From Blastocatellia bacterium AA13 (GTDB lineage: Bacteria > Acidobacteriota > Blastocatellia > UBA7656), in contig QHVH01000055.1 in assembly GCA_003222245.1 (NCBI GenBank), forward strand, positions 1 through 50,065: a DNA stretch of 50,065 nt, written 5' to 3'. Every line of letters begins with the position of its first letter. Position 1 is the first letter of the stretch. A program made the translations under genes and the position numbers. A model generated the notes under the pieces. That model made no database searches. It was not told the DNA's origin and saw nothing but the letters and a program-made list of their open reading frames with translations. Shown here piece after piece: positions 15,990-26,596 of this stretch.

Positions 15990-18812
15990 ATGCGAGTTCT
16001 TCGAGATCTTTCCATCAACCGGAAGCTGATGCTGATCATTATGGGGATCAGCAGTCTGGCGCTGGTTTTGGCTTCGGCTTCTTTTATCTACGATGACTGG
16101 ACTACGTCGAAAAGGGCAATGGCGCTCGAGCTGCGAACACTGGCCGAGATGATCGGCGTGAGCAGCACCGCGACGCTCACTTTCGACTACCCGGAAGCGG
16201 CTACGGAGACGCTGTCGGCTCTTGCCGCGAAGCGTGAGATCGCGGCGGCGTGCATATATTCGGCGAAGGACCAGCCGTTTGCGACCTACGTTCGAGGCGG
16301 GCGGCAAAGCGATTTTTCGCCTCCCCCGGTGGAAGTGGATGGAAGCCGATTCACCGGTGACCGGCTTATATTATTCAGAAGAGTGTTTCTGGACGGACAG
16401 ACCGTGGGAACAGTCTATCTGGAATCCGACCTGGAGGATCTCAAGCAACATCTGAAACGCTCGATTTGGACCGTCGCGATTGTGCTCGTTGTCGCTTCCA
16501 TCATGGTCTTTCTGATTTCGCTGAGGCTTCAGCGGATTATCTCGGAGCCGATTACCAATCTCGCGCGAACGGCTCGAACCGTCTCGGCGAAAAAGAACTA
16601 CTCGCTTCGGGCGAATAAGCGGGCCAACGATGAAATCGGACTGCTGATTGACGGCTTCAATCAGATGTTGAGCGAGATCGAAACTCGCGACGAACAGCTC
16701 CGGAAGCATCGCGAGAATCTGGAGTCGGAGGTCATCGCGCAAACTGCCGAGCTTCGCGCCGCGAACAGCGAGCTTGAAACCGCGAAGTCAAAAGCAGAGG
16801 AAGGCAGCAAGGCAAAGAGCGAGTTTTTGGCGAATATGAGCCATGAAATTCGCACTCCGATGAACGGCATTATCGGCATGACCGAGCTTGCGCTCGACAC
16901 CGAACTCACTGACGAGCAGCGCGACTATCTGGACCTGGTTCGCACCTCGGCGGATTCACTCCTGTCGATCATCAACGACATCCTCGACTTCTCGAAGATT
17001 GAGGCCGGCAAGTTCGATCTGGACGATGCGGAATTCGATTTGAACGCCGTGGTCGGAGAAACAATGAAGGCGTTGGCGCTGCGAGCGCACCAGAAGGGAC
17101 TGGAGTTAATTAGTTTCATGCCTGATGAGCAGCCGCGGCGCCTGCGCGGCGACCCAGGCAGGCTCAGGCAGGTGCTGGTCAATCTTGTCGGCAATGCCAT
17201 AAAGTTCACCTCCAGCGGCGAGATAGTAGTAGAGGCGGACACGCACACGGAGGCCGAGGGGCGGGTCGCTATCGAATTTACCGTCAAGGACACCGGCATC
17301 GGCATACCCGAGAGTCGACTCGCCTCGATCTTCGATCCATTCGTGCAGGTGGATGGATCGAGCACTCGCAAGTATGGCGGCACGGGTCTCGGGCTCGCGA
17401 TTTCAAAGCAGCTTGTGGCGCTGATGAAAGGCCGGCTCTGGGCGGAAAGCGTACCAGGCACGGGCAGCGCCTTTCACTTTACCGCCTGGTTCGGCCAGGC
17501 CGACGATCTCGAAGAGCAGCGAGAGCCGAAGGATCCCGCCAGTCTCGTGGGCATGCGAGTGCTCATAGTCGACGACAATGCGACGAACCGGTTCTTTCTT
17601 GAAAAGGTGCTGTCGAACTGGGGTATGAAGCCCGCCAGCGCTGAAAGCGGCCAGTCCGCGCTGGATCTTATATCCAAACGCACGCGTCTGGAGCCGTTTG
17701 AACTGATACTGCTTGATGCAAATATGCCGGAGATGGATGGATTTACTCTTGCGCAAAAGCTCCATGAGCTTCCAGCGCCTATCCATCCAATGCTTATCAT
17801 GCTCTCATCGGTACAGGCATTGGGCGATGTAGAGCGGTCCCGCCGGTGTGGCATTGCGGCCTATCTGACAAAACCCATTTTACCCTCGGAGTTGTTCACA
17901 CGAATCTGCGGCAGCCTGGCGATGGAGGAGAAGCCGAATGGAACCTTCTTCAGCCTGCCCGCGACCTCTGAGACAAAAGGGCTGGGCGTCCTGCTGGCCG
18001 AAGATAGCGCGGTCAATCAGAAATTCGTGACGAGTTTGCTGGAGAAGCGCGGTCACCGCGTCACCGTCGCCGAGAACGGCAAGGATGCGCTGAGAGCACT
18101 GGCGGATCATGAATTCGATCTGGTTCTTATGGATCTGCAGATGCCGGAGATGGATGGCTTCGAGGCTACGGCGGAAATACGAGAGAGGGAACGCGAGACC
18201 GGAAGGCACGTGCCGATAATCGCCCTGACTGCGCACGCGTTAAGCGGCGATCGAGAGAAATGTATTCAGGCGGGAATGGATTCCTACATCTCGAAACCGG
18301 TAAAGGCTACGGATCTGCTTACGGCGCTACAAGGCATCGCCGAATCAAAGGATCTAACATTCAACGGCGATGATCGAGACGAAGAGGAAGAATCCGTAGG
18401 CGCCGCCTCCGTAGACCGGCTTGAATTGCTGGCCAGAGTCGGAGGCGACCTCGACTTGCTTCGCGCAATGGTGCAGACCTTCGAGAGGGAAGGCCCCGCG
18501 ATGATTTCTCAGTTGGACGAAGCGTTGATTGTGGGTGACTCAAAAACGATCGAGCGGTGCGCGCGCAAGCTCAGCAGCTCGATGGCGAACTTTGGCGCCG
18601 GCGGCGCTATGGAAATAGTCAGACAACTGGAAGCTCTTGGACGCGAGGACAAGATCACGGAAGCCGGCGAGTCGCTGGCTGCGCTTCGAACCGAAATAGA
18701 AACTCTTTTTGGCGCGTTGAACGCATGCCTCGCGCAGGATGACATTTCGATTCCTGACCCGCAAAGAGCTTTGACATTTAACGACCGTCAAATCAAGGAT
18801 GATCCGGTATGA
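15990..18812 (+). CDS. Hybrid sensor kinase 2 (CHASE8-HAMP-HisKA-HATPase-REC-REC-degenerate Hpt)
   Basis: 940 residues. TM1 is at ~14-33, a periplasmic CHASE8-type sensor at ~35-150 ([45 protein letters not shown]) and TM2 at ~158-180. Next come HAMP ([20 protein letters not shown]), a short coiled coil, HisKA with phospho-His285 (NMSHEIRTP), HATPase (DTGIGI, GGTGLGL), receiver 1 (Asp576) and receiver 2 (Asp715). The C-terminal Hpt-like helix bundle aligns with that of kinase 1, but the phospho-histidine position is Arg859 ([15 protein letters not shown] against [15 protein letters not shown]), so that domain cannot accept phosphate in the usual way. It is 19 bases after YfiR and overlaps the next gene by ATGA. 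The sensor probably reads the YfiR state. Confidence 0.9.
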   Translation: MRVLRDLSINRKLMLIIMGISSLALVLASASFIYDDWTTSKRAMALELRTLAEMIGVSSTATLTFDYPEAATETLSALAAKREIAAACIYSAKDQPFATYVRGGRQSDFSPPPVEVDGSRFTGDRLILFRRVFLDGQTVGTVYLESDLEDLKQHLKRSIWTVAIVLVVASIMVFLISLRLQRIISEPITNLARTARTVSAKKNYSLRANKRANDEIGLLIDGFNQMLSEIETRDEQLRKHRENLESEVIAQTAELRAANSELETAKSKAEEGSKAKSEFLANMSHEIRTPMNGIIGMTELALDTELTDEQRDYLDLVRTSADSLLSIINDILDFSKIEAGKFDLDDAEFDLNAVVGETMKALALRAHQKGLELISFMPDEQPRRLRGDPGRLRQVLVNLVGNAIKFTSSGEIVVEADTHTEAEGRVAIEFTVKDTGIGIPESRLASIFDPFVQVDGSSTRKYGGTGLGLAISKQLVALMKGRLWAESVPGTGSAFHFTAWFGQADDLEEQREPKDPASLVGMRVLIVDDNATNRFFLEKVLSNWGMKPASAESGQSALDLISKRTRLEPFELILLDANMPEMDGFTLAQKLHELPAPIHPMLIMLSSVQALGDVERSRRCGIAAYLTKPILPSELFTRICGSLAMEEKPNGTFFSLPATSETKGLGVLLAEDSAVNQKFVTSLLEKRGHRVTVAENGKDALRALADHEFDLVLMDLQMPEMDGFEATAEIRERERETGRHVPIIALTAHALSGDREKCIQAGMDSYISKPVKATDLLTALQGIAESKDLTFNGDDRDEEEESVGAASVDRLELLARVGGDLDLLRAMVQTFEREGPAMISQLDEALIVGDSKTIERCARKLSSSMANFGAGGAMEIVRQLEALGREDKITEAGESLAALRTEIETLFGALNACLAQDDISIPDPQRALTFNDRQIKDDPV

Positions 18813-19274
18813 AGATATTGATGGCCGAAGACGATCCGATATCCAGAACATTCCTGCACACATCGCTGGTAAAGTGGGGCTACGAGGTGTCCGTCGCGGT
18901 TAACGGCGGAGAAGCCTGGAGCATGCTCAAGGCTGACCACGGTATTGCCATCGCTATTCTGGATTGGATGATGCCTGAACTCGACGGTACTGCACGCACG
19001 CATCAAGGCCGGAGTCCGCGTCATCGAATTGCGAAAAAGCCTAGCTATGCGTGTGGAACAACTGGAGAAGGCTCTCTCTCAGGTCCGCCAGCTTCAGGGG
19101 CTGCTTCCCATATGTTCCTACTGCAAGAAGATTCGGGACGACAGCAACTACTGGCAGCAAGTAGATAGCTATATCAGCCGGCATGCGCCCGTTCAGTTCT
19201 CCCATGGCGTCTGCCCCTCGTGCTATGAATCGCACGTTAAACCCGAGCTCGAAAATCTGACGAAGCTCAAGTAG
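18809..19274 (+). pseudogene. Response regulator with internal deletion and frameshift
   Basis: The ATG overlaps the stop of kinase 2 (ATGA). The first 60 codons are a normal receiver start: [20 protein letters not shown] up to the phosphoacceptor region ILDWMMPELDG. At about 18987 the frame jumps, and from 18990 the sequence reads LHARIKAGVRVIELRKSLAM in another frame, continuing with a coiled coil (RVEQLEKALSQVRQLQGL) and the C-terminal zinc-like tail LPICSYCKKIRDD and CPSCYE, to a stop at 19272-19274. In intact relatives the two parts are separated by some 50-60 residues holding the conserved Thr/Ser and Lys of the receiver. Those are missing, so the protein should be unable to signal. A separate start at 19029 could express only the C-terminal Cys-rich tail. 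Confidence 0.75.
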
Positions 19275-19309
19275 AGGCCCGGCGCGCGAGCGGCCGCTCT
19301 CACGCAGAG

Positions 19310-22300
19310 GTGAATATCCTGGAGCACGTTGCACTGGTCTTATATCCGTGGCTCCGACCGCCCGGCCGGCAATGGGGCTCCCCCGCGATTTTCTCGGAGT
19401 TCATTTCATTGAAGTGGATCTCGCTGCTGCCGCTTGCCGCGGCCGTTCTCGGATTGACCCTGTGCATATTACTTATAAAGCGAAGCCGCTCCCGGTTTGG
19501 CGCCAGGGCTTTTCTGCTGCTGAACTTCTCGACCGTACTTTGGTCATCTCTACAGTTCCTGCGAATGAATATGACACTGTGGGTGGATTCATCGAATCCG
19601 GCCTATGCGGCCGTTCTCTGGGTCACGCACTGCATTATGTTTCTGGGAATAGTCACGCTTCCGCCTCACTGGGTTATGTTCGCGGCCGCGTATGCGGGAA
19701 AGGTCGAATACATGCGCGGATGGAGGCGAGCCGCGCTCTACGTGCCGGCTGCATTCGGCCTCATCCTAATGGCGACCAACCCGCTTCATCGCCTCTTCTT
19801 TACGACATACAATGTCGATCTCTGGACGTATGGACCGCTATTTTGGGTCTACGCCGCGATGGCATACGGGCTGGTTGCGTGGCCCTTGAAGTGGTACGCG
19901 ACCGCGGCTCTTCTGGAGAAAGACAGGGTTCGAAGGAAGCAGGCGCTGGTGATGGTGCTTGCGACGCTGCCGCCGATTCTCGGTAATTTGGTTTGGCTGA
20001 CCCGTCGGTTCACGGGTGTGCCGCTCAACGTAGACCTCACGGTCATGTTCTTCGCGACGACCAACCTGATCTTTGCCTATGGGATTCTGAAAATGGGCTG
20101 GTTGAGCATCGTGCCCGCCGCTGTCAGGGAACTGTTCGATGCGATGACCGACGTGGTGATTATTCTCGACAAAGAGCATGTGGTTGTGCAGGGAAATCCG
20201 GCGGCGCTTGCGCTATATCCGGCGCTGAAGCCGGGTGAGCCGCTCGATCTTCAAGCGCCGGATCTTGCTGAGAAAATCAACGAATCCGCCGTTGCCGGGA
20301 CACATCGCGAGTTCGAGCTCAAGGCAGGCGACGCTGTTTACGGGGGCCGCGTTATTCAAATACCTCAGGGACAACAGGTCGCCGGATCGCTCATCACTCT
20401 CACCGACATTGCCGAACGAAAGCGCGCGGAAACAGCGTTGCGAGCTTCAGAGACAAGATACCGCCAGTTGTTTGAGCGCAATCTTGCCGGAGTTTACCGC
20501 AGCACGGTGGACGGCCTGTTGCTCGAATGTAATGAGGCCGGGGCAAGGATCCTGGGGTACTCTTCGGCGGCCGAGGCTCTGAATCACAGGATGGAAGACT
20601 TTTATCAGAGCGTTGAGGATCGTGAATCGGCCCTCGCCGGGCTCATTCAAACCGGCAAGCTGACGAACTTCGAATGTGCTGGAAGGCGCAAGGACGGATC
20701 TCTAGTCTGGATTCTCGGTAATGTGAGTTTATTGGAAGGTGAAGAGGGACTGCCGCCCGTCATCGAAGGGACCTTGATTGATATCACGGCCCGAAAGAAT
20801 GCCGAGGAAGCGCTGCGCGACAGAGAAGAGCGCTATCGCATGCTCTTCGAAAATAATCCGCAGCCGATGTGGGTCTATGACAGAGACACCCTGGCATTTC
20901 TTGCCGTCAACGACGCGGCGGTTTCGCACTATGGATATTCGGCGGCGGAATTCCTGTCGATGACCCTCAAGGACATTCGGCCTGCTCCCGAAGTGAGCAG
21001 GCTCATCAAGACCGTGGCAAACCACTCGACGCCGCTGACGCGGGCAGGCGTCTGGAGACACTTGAAAAAGGATGGATCTCCGATGGACGTGGAAACGGTT
21101 TCGCACGGGATCGAATTTGGCGGAAGGGATGCGCGGCTCGTTCTCTTAATGGACGTAACTGAGCGCAAGCGCGCGGAAGAGGCGCTGCTCAAGAGCGAAG
21201 AGCGATTCCGGTCGCTCATCGAAGACGGCTCGGACATTATTCTGATCCTGAACGAAGCGGGCGAGGCGACCTACGTTAGCTCCTCGGTTACCCGCGTGCT
21301 GGGATTCAGTCCCGAAGACATGCTCAACATAGACGCAATGAGTTTTGTTCATCCGGACGACGTTCCCATTGTATTGGAGGCGCGAGAAAGCACCTTTTAC
21401 GGTCCAAATCGGAACAACGCCGTAGAATTCCGGGCGATGGCGAAAGACGGCTCGTGGCGAATCCTGGAATCCATGAGCCGGCCGCTTCCGGATCATAGGG
21501 CAATCGTCGTCAACTGCCGCGACATAACGGCACGGAAGCAAGCAGAAGAAGAATTGCGCCGCGCTAAGGAGGCGGCGGAAGCCGCAAACCGGGCGAAGAG
21601 CGAGTTTCTCGCAAGAATGAGCCACGAGATTCGCACGCCGATGAACGGGATCATTGGAATGACCGATCTCAGCCTTGATACGGATCTCACCGAAGAGCAG
21701 ATCGAGTACCTGACGCTCGTCAAAGCTTCCGCGGACGGGCTGTTGTCGCTGATAAACGATATTCTGGACTTCTCAAAGATCGAGGCGGGAAAACTCGACC
21801 TGGAACTGGTCAATATGAATCTTCGCGCAATGCTCAACGACACCATGAAATCGTTTGAGGTACGCGCGCGGCAGGCCGGATTAAGACTCACCACCGTCAT
21901 CGACGACGATGCTCCCGACGCTTTGATAGGAGATCCGATTCGGCTTCGCCAGATAATGATCAACCTGGTGGGCAATGCTATTAAGTTCACCCATTCGGGT
22001 GGGGTTGCTGTTCGCGTTTCGACCGAATCCGAACGAGACTTCGATTCCAATTCCACGGCGGCTCTTCATTTTTCGGTGCAGGATACGGGTGTCGGTATAT
22101 CGTCCGAGAAGCTCAACCTCATATTCGAAGCGTTCACTCAGGCGGACGGCTCGGATTCTCGCAAGTACGGCGGAAGCGGATTGGGGCTCGCCATCTCCGC
22201 CCAGCTCGTGGAAATGATGAATGGAAGGATTTGGGTCGAAAGCGAGCTTGGCAGCGGCAGTACATTTCACTTTACCGCCGTATTCGGCTTGCAGAGCCCC

Positions 22301-22375
22301 TCAGGGGAATTTTATCCTCAGGAAATCACGAGCCATTCGGAGCCGGTCGCCCAGATTTTCAGACATCCCAAATGA
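19310..22375 (+). CDS. 7TM/multi-PAS sensor histidine kinase 3
   Basis: 1021 residues, apparently from a GTG start. The first ~260 residues hold seven hydrophobic segments of the kind found at the N-terminus of 7TM histidine kinases (PF16927-like; [60 protein letters not shown]). Four PAS units follow, each ending in a [15 protein letters not shown]-type linker. Then come HisKA with His772 (RMSHEIRTP) and HATPase (N box near 879, DTGVGI near 925, GGSGLGL). No receiver follows the ATPase domain. The last ~25 residues (after FTAVFGLQS) are read from the 3' end of the opposing gene and look like run-on sequence, so an original C-terminus or receiver may have been lost. It follows the broken regulator by 35 bases. 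Confidence 0.85.
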   Translation: MNILEHVALVLYPWLRPPGRQWGSPAIFSEFISLKWISLLPLAAAVLGLTLCILLIKRSRSRFGARAFLLLNFSTVLWSSLQFLRMNMTLWVDSSNPAYAAVLWVTHCIMFLGIVTLPPHWVMFAAAYAGKVEYMRGWRRAALYVPAAFGLILMATNPLHRLFFTTYNVDLWTYGPLFWVYAAMAYGLVAWPLKWYATAALLEKDRVRRKQALVMVLATLPPILGNLVWLTRRFTGVPLNVDLTVMFFATTNLIFAYGILKMGWLSIVPAAVRELFDAMTDVVIILDKEHVVVQGNPAALALYPALKPGEPLDLQAPDLAEKINESAVAGTHREFELKAGDAVYGGRVIQIPQGQQVAGSLITLTDIAERKRAETALRASETRYRQLFERNLAGVYRSTVDGLLLECNEAGARILGYSSAAEALNHRMEDFYQSVEDRESALAGLIQTGKLTNFECAGRRKDGSLVWILGNVSLLEGEEGLPPVIEGTLIDITARKNAEEALRDREERYRMLFENNPQPMWVYDRDTLAFLAVNDAAVSHYGYSAAEFLSMTLKDIRPAPEVSRLIKTVANHSTPLTRAGVWRHLKKDGSPMDVETVSHGIEFGGRDARLVLLMDVTERKRAEEALLKSEERFRSLIEDGSDIILILNEAGEATYVSSSVTRVLGFSPEDMLNIDAMSFVHPDDVPIVLEARESTFYGPNRNNAVEFRAMAKDGSWRILESMSRPLPDHRAIVVNCRDITARKQAEEELRRAKEAAEAANRAKSEFLARMSHEIRTPMNGIIGMTDLSLDTDLTEEQIEYLTLVKASADGLLSLINDILDFSKIEAGKLDLELVNMNLRAMLNDTMKSFEVRARQAGLRLTTVIDDDAPDALIGDPIRLRQIMINLVGNAIKFTHSGGVAVRVSTESERDFDSNSTAALHFSVQDTGVGISSEKLNLIFEAFTQADGSDSRKYGGSGLGLAISAQLVEMMNGRIWVESELGSGSTFHFTAVFGLQSPSGEFYPQEITSHSEPVAQIFRHPK

Positions 22376-23296
22376 ATGAAGCCGCCTCTGAAACGGCGTC
22401 ATTTCTCCCGACTCAATCCGCTCGAGCAGATAGCTATAGAGAAGCCTTCCATGTTTCGAGCGCATGCCTTCAATTCTCCCGAGCGTGTCGCGAGGAAAGC
22501 CGATGCCGGTTTGATATTTCTCGAACACGCCGTTGCAGAGCCTCATCGCGATTGACAATGAATTTGCCAGGCGATGCTTTCGCGCCGCATCTTCGATAAG
22601 GCTCCAATCGAGATCCGCGCCGAAATTCTCGAGCATGCGTCTGACGTCTTCGATCCAGATGGCCCGAGGCGAATCGAGATGCCTCGCGAGGTGGATCAGC
22701 AGAAATATCAAATAAGGTTCCAGCCGCGGGATCAGGAACAACCTGCCTTCAAACTCGATCTCCTGTGGTTTGTCCCATAGATCAAGATAGAAGCCTCCAA
22801 AGCGATCGGCCGTAGCTATGCTGAAATGAGCTTCGAGCGTCGTTCGATGCCGCACGCATGTAAAAACCTCAACTGATTTGTCTCGATAATCCCCGGTGCG
22901 ATGAACGTAGCCGTGCGATAGGAAAAGCGCTACGGCGTCGTCGTATTTCGCGCCTTCAATCGCAAGGTCTATATCTTCGAAACCTCTCATCGCATAATCG
23001 CCGTAGAGAAGCCGTCCGAGCAGAATACCCTTCAACGCAAGGAACGGAATGCGCCGCTCTCTTAACAGATCGGTGCTTTCAAGAAAGTCCCGTTTAATTC
23101 GCTCGATTGAAGCGATCTGACGTAGAAGCAGATCTCGGAGTGGGGGCCAATTTCGGTCGGCCAGCAGCGCAAGCACGCCGTTTTCGAGAAACGTCATAGC
23201 GCCGGATTCGGATACAGGCGCATTTCCATAGAGGCAATCAAGCGTAGTTTCGATTGATGCAATCATCTGAATTCGCCGTTCGAAGGCTGCAGGCAT
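22301..23296 (-). CDS. NTP_transf_5-type nucleotidyltransferase
   Basis: 331 residues. The motif FLALKGILLGRLLYGDYAMR followed by GFEDIDLAIE (residues ~82-112) is the signature of the NTP_transf_5 family: LKG, a hydrophobic helix, then D-x-D on the catalytic strand. The later FTCVRHRTTLEAHFSIATAD and FLLIHLARHLDSPRAIWIED also fit. Members often sit near capsule or polysaccharide and PqqD-like genes, and their acceptor is unknown. The 3' end overlaps the 3' end of kinase 3 by 75 bp, and the two are convergent. An internal ATG near residue 11 (MIASIE) is an alternative start. Confidence 0.8.
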   Translation of the reverse strand: MPAAFERRIQMIASIETTLDCLYGNAPVSESGAMTFLENGVLALLADRNWPPLRDLLLRQIASIERIKRDFLESTDLLRERRIPFLALKGILLGRLLYGDYAMRGFEDIDLAIEGAKYDDAVALFLSHGYVHRTGDYRDKSVEVFTCVRHRTTLEAHFSIATADRFGGFYLDLWDKPQEIEFEGRLFLIPRLEPYLIFLLIHLARHLDSPRAIWIEDVRRMLENFGADLDWSLIEDAARKHRLANSLSIAMRLCNGVFEKYQTGIGFPRDTLGRIEGMRSKHGRLLYSYLLERIESGEMTPFQRRLHSFGMSENLGDRLRMARDFLRIKFP

Positions 23297-23450
23297 CGAC
23301 GACGGCTTGCAACATATCAGGAAAGCCGGGAAAAAGTGAATATTCCGGCTCCGGTCGCATCCGACCAGAATTGCGGGACTACCGGAGCTTCACATCACAC
23401 CGTTCAGGCGCGGCTCTTTTCACCGTGGGCATATGATATAAGAAACGATT

Positions 23451-24086
23451 ATGAAAAATATCAGCCGGCTCTTCGCGAATAATCGAGCCTGGGCGGAAGA
23501 GATGACGCGGCAGGACCCGGACTTCTTTCGACGCCTGGCCCGTCAACAGTCGCCTCAATATCTATGGATCGGCTGCTCCGATAGCCGAGTGCCCGCCAAC
23601 CAGATCGTCGGGCTGCCGCCGGGCGAGATGTTCGTTCATCGCAACGTGGCTAATGTAGTCGTTCATTCGGATCTGAATTGTTTATCCACAATCCAATATG
23701 CGATTGAAGTCCTTCGAGTAGGTCACATTGTAGTGTGCGGACACTATGGTTGCGGCGGCGTGCTTGCGGCGCTAAGAAACGAAAGGTCGGGATTGATAGA
23801 TAACTGGCTTCGACACGTTCAGGATGTTGGTCGAAAGAACAGGGCTGAACTCGACCAACTGGAAACACAGCCCCGAAGACACGATCGGCTTTGTGAGCTC
23901 AACGTACTCGAACAGGTCTTGAACGTGAGCCAGACAACCATTGTCCGAGAAGCCTGGCTGAAGGGCCATGCCCTGGCCGTGCATGGCTGGATTTATAATC
24001 TCGACGACGGTCTCCTTCGAGATCTGGGGCTCTCCGTAGCCTCAGAGCGGGAGCTGGAAACGGCCTTATATCCGAAGCCTCGATAA
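23451..24086 (+). CDS. can: Beta-class carbonic anhydrase
   Basis: 211 residues, a normal length. The zinc site is complete: Cys42 with Asp44 and Arg46 in CSDSR, then His98 and Cys101 in GHYGCGG. Further family marks are RNVANVV, CLSTIQYAIEVLRVGHIVVC, HGWIYNLDDG and the C-terminal LRDLGLSV. It interconverts CO2 and bicarbonate in the cytoplasm. A TATGAT box lies at 23432-23437, only 13 bases before the ATG, so the transcript may have a very short leader; no strong ribosome site is seen. It is convergent with the enoyl-CoA hydratase gene 21 bases downstream. Confidence 0.95.
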   Translation: MKNISRLFANNRAWAEEMTRQDPDFFRRLARQQSPQYLWIGCSDSRVPANQIVGLPPGEMFVHRNVANVVVHSDLNCLSTIQYAIEVLRVGHIVVCGHYGCGGVLAALRNERSGLIDNWLRHVQDVGRKNRAELDQLETQPRRHDRLCELNVLEQVLNVSQTTIVREAWLKGHALAVHGWIYNLDDGLLRDLGLSVASERELETALYPKPR

Positions 24087-24107
24087 ATCGGCTCCTGAAC
24101 GATGATC

Positions 24108-24893
24108 CTATCGTCCTTTCCAGTTGGGAGAGCGCTTTTCTAAAAACGCACACATCCCTTCCTGAGCGTCGGCCGCCATCGCGTTGAGGCTCATAACCTC
24201 TTTTGCGTATGCATACGCCTTTGGCTGATCCATATCGATCTGCGCATAAAAGGCCTGCTTGCCGACCGACATCGTAAGCGTGCTCGCTTCGGCGATTTTG
24301 CGAGCCAGACTCATTGTTTCCTCTCTCAAGCGAGCCGCCGGTACGACGCGATTCACGAGACCCCAATCCGCCGCGACGGCCGAATCAATCGGAGTTCCGG
24401 TGACTAACATTTCTAATGCGCGCTTGCGGCCTATTGCCCTGCTCAAGGCCACCATTGGAGTGCTGCAAAAGAGGCCGATCCTGACGCCGGGTGTAGCAAA
24501 GCGAGCCTCCTCGGATGCGATCGCCAGATCGCAGCTCGCTACGAGCTGACAACCCGCGGCCGTAGCCATGCCTGCCACTTCCGCGATTACGGGCTGAGAG
24601 ATCTCCTGTATGAGGGTCATCATCCGCGTGCACAGATCGAAGATGCGCCGGTATTCCGATACATCGCGGCCCCGCATCTCGCTCAGATCGTGACCCGCCG
24701 AGAACGCGCTTCCGGCTCCATTAATGATCACGGCTTTGATTTCTTTCGATTCGCCGATAGAGCCGAGGCAGCGGATCAGATCGCGCATCATCTCCGTCGA
24801 AAGCGCATTCCGTCGTTCCGGCCGGTTCAGCGTCACAATCGCTATCGGCGCATCGGACTGCACAAGAATGTTTTCAAAGGTATGTTCCATCAT
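24108..24893 (-). CDS. Enoyl-CoA hydratase/isomerase family protein (ECHDC3-like)
   Basis: 261 residues in the crotonase fold. APIAIVTLNRPERRNALSTE marks the CoA-binding start; INGAGSAFSAGHDLSEM and MATAAGCQLVASCDLAIASE carry the two oxyanion-hole segments. The second segment lacks the catalytic Glu pair found in true short-chain enoyl-CoA hydratases, as in ECHDC3-type members, so the reaction is uncertain. The start is supported by AGGAGGGG directly before the ATG. It follows argH by 19 bases on the same strand and may be co-transcribed with it, although no metabolic link is obvious. Confidence 0.88.
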   Translation of the reverse strand: MMEHTFENILVQSDAPIAIVTLNRPERRNALSTEMMRDLIRCLGSIGESKEIKAVIINGAGSAFSAGHDLSEMRGRDVSEYRRIFDLCTRMMTLIQEISQPVIAEVAGMATAAGCQLVASCDLAIASEEARFATPGVRIGLFCSTPMVALSRAIGRKRALEMLVTGTPIDSAVAADWGLVNRVVPAARLREETMSLARKIAEASTLTMSVGKQAFYAQIDMDQPKAYAYAKEVMSLNAMAADAQEGMCAFLEKRSPNWKGR

Positions 24894-24912
24894 CCCCTCC
24901 TATGGATGCGAT

Positions 24913-26301
24913 TTATTCCGTGGGGCGATAGCCCAGATCGCGCTTCGCTTTGGCGAGAGCTTCGTTCACTCGCTCGGGTGAAGTGCCTCCCTCCGCGGCC
25001 TTGCTTGCGAGCGAAGCCTCCAGCGTCAATGAATCGTATACGTCTCCGGAGATCAGCGGCGTGAACGAGGAATACTGATCAAGCGAGAGATCCTCCAGCT
25101 TCTTGTCCTGCTGGATCGCATACGAGACGAGTCGCCCGACAAGCTCGTGCGACTTGCGAAATTCGAGGCCGCGTCGAACTAGATAATCCGCAAGATCGGT
25201 TGCGTTCAGGTATCCAACAGAAGCGGCTTCCCGCGCGCGGCCGGAGTTGACTTTGACATTAGCCAGCACCGTGTTTACGACGCCGAGCGATCCCTTGAGC
25301 GTATCGACCGTATCGAAAAGGGCTTCTTTGTCCTCCTGCATATCCTTATTGTAAGCGAGCGGCAGGCCCTTCAACAGAGCGAGCATCGCGGCGTTGTGAC
25401 CGAGAACCCGTCCGGCTTTGCCGCGAATCAACTCGAGAGAATCGGGGTTTTTTTTCTGAGGCATCAGCGAAGACCCGGTCGAGACGGCGTCCGACAGCTC
25501 AAGAAAGCCGAACTCGGCGGTTGAATATATGATGAAGTCCTCGGCCAATCTGCTGAGGTGGATCATTATCAGGGATGCGGCCCCAATGAATTCAACCACG
25601 AAGTCGCGATCGCTGACCGCGTCCAGGCTATTTTCGCAGCTCCCGTCGAATCCCAGCCGTTCGGCTGCGATCGAGCGGTCGATTGGAAATCCGGTTCCGG
25701 CCAGAGCGCCGGCGCCAAGAGGGAGCCGATTCGTTCTGCGGCGCGCATCGATCAATCGGCCGCAATCTCGCTTCAGCATTTCATAATAAGCAAGCAGGTA
25801 GTGAGCGAAGAGAACCGGCTGCGCACGCTGCAGATGAGTATAACCGGGAATGATGCAATGCCTGTTGTTCTCCGCGAGCGACACCAGCGCGCATTGAACC
25901 TGCTTTATTAATGTCAGCGAGTCGTCAATCTCATTGCGTAAAAACAGGCGGAGGTCGGTCGCGACCTGATCGTTGCGGCTGCGGCCCGAATGAAGCTTAT
26001 ATGCGAGATCTCCGATGAATGTTGCGAGCTCAGCCTCGACAAAGCTGTGGACGTCTTCGGCGTCCCGATTCTTCAAGTAGTCGGGCTCTTCGGCAACCCG
26101 CTTCAGAATTGAGAGAAGCGCTTCGTCCAGGCGCTCGAGTTCGAACGAAGTCAGAACGCCGGCGGCCGCAAGGGCTTGCGCGTGAGCTCGGCTTCCCTGA
26201 ATATCGGCTTCGATCAGCCTTTGATCAAAGGCAAACGAAGCATTAAAGCGCGCGAACTCTTGATCCGGCTCGCCCGAGAATCTACCGCCCCACAGTTTCA
26301 T
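24913..26301 (-). CDS. argH: Argininosuccinate lyase
   Basis: 462 residues, the usual length. It cleaves argininosuccinate into arginine and fumarate, the last step of arginine synthesis, in the cytoplasm as a tetramer. Family marks are the start MKLWGGRFSGEPDQEFARFN, DVHSFVEAEL, the catalytic-His loop PGYTHLQRAQPVLFAHYLLA, SAVSDRD-like ENSLDAVSDRDFVVEF, and the flexible signature GSSLMPQKKNPD with the catalytic Ser. No other arg genes are nearby. The enoyl-CoA hydratase-like gene follows 19 bases later. Confidence 0.96.
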   Translation of the reverse strand: MKLWGGRFSGEPDQEFARFNASFAFDQRLIEADIQGSRAHAQALAAAGVLTSFELERLDEALLSILKRVAEEPDYLKNRDAEDVHSFVEAELATFIGDLAYKLHSGRSRNDQVATDLRLFLRNEIDDSLTLIKQVQCALVSLAENNRHCIIPGYTHLQRAQPVLFAHYLLAYYEMLKRDCGRLIDARRRTNRLPLGAGALAGTGFPIDRSIAAERLGFDGSCENSLDAVSDRDFVVEFIGAASLIMIHLSRLAEDFIIYSTAEFGFLELSDAVSTGSSLMPQKKNPDSLELIRGKAGRVLGHNAAMLALLKGLPLAYNKDMQEDKEALFDTVDTLKGSLGVVNTVLANVKVNSGRAREAASVGYLNATDLADYLVRRGLEFRKSHELVGRLVSYAIQQDKKLEDLSLDQYSSFTPLISGDVYDSLTLEASLASKAAEGGTSPERVNEALAKAKRDLGYRPTE

Positions 26302-26596
26302 TCCTTGTCTCTCTCACTAAAAGTAAGCCTGCTAGAAAACGGCTCAAGAATACTATGCAGCTACTGACGACACAATGGATTCGGCATGATTGCTTTTGCT
26401 CGTTGCGCTCCTTGATCTTCGAAACCTCAGCGCACCTGTACCCTTTCCCGGAAATCTTAACCAATGTTCATATTGCACAACCGTGTCGACTACTACATTT
26501 ACGATCCTCGCCTTCGGATCTTCACAATTGAGCGCGATTGTCCTCTGAGCCAGCGCACCCAGAATGCGAATTTCCCACAAAAAGCCGATTCTTTAG
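26302..26596. other. Intergenic between divergent argH and the secreted pair
   Basis: About 300 bases with no supportable gene; the short frames here lack ribosome sites and family resemblance. It should hold the argH promoter on the minus strand, but I see no clear box pair for it. Confidence 0.5.

Noticed and set aside
26282-26464. 60-codon minus-strand frame upstream of argH
   Set aside because: It overlaps the argH start, has no family match and no ribosome site.
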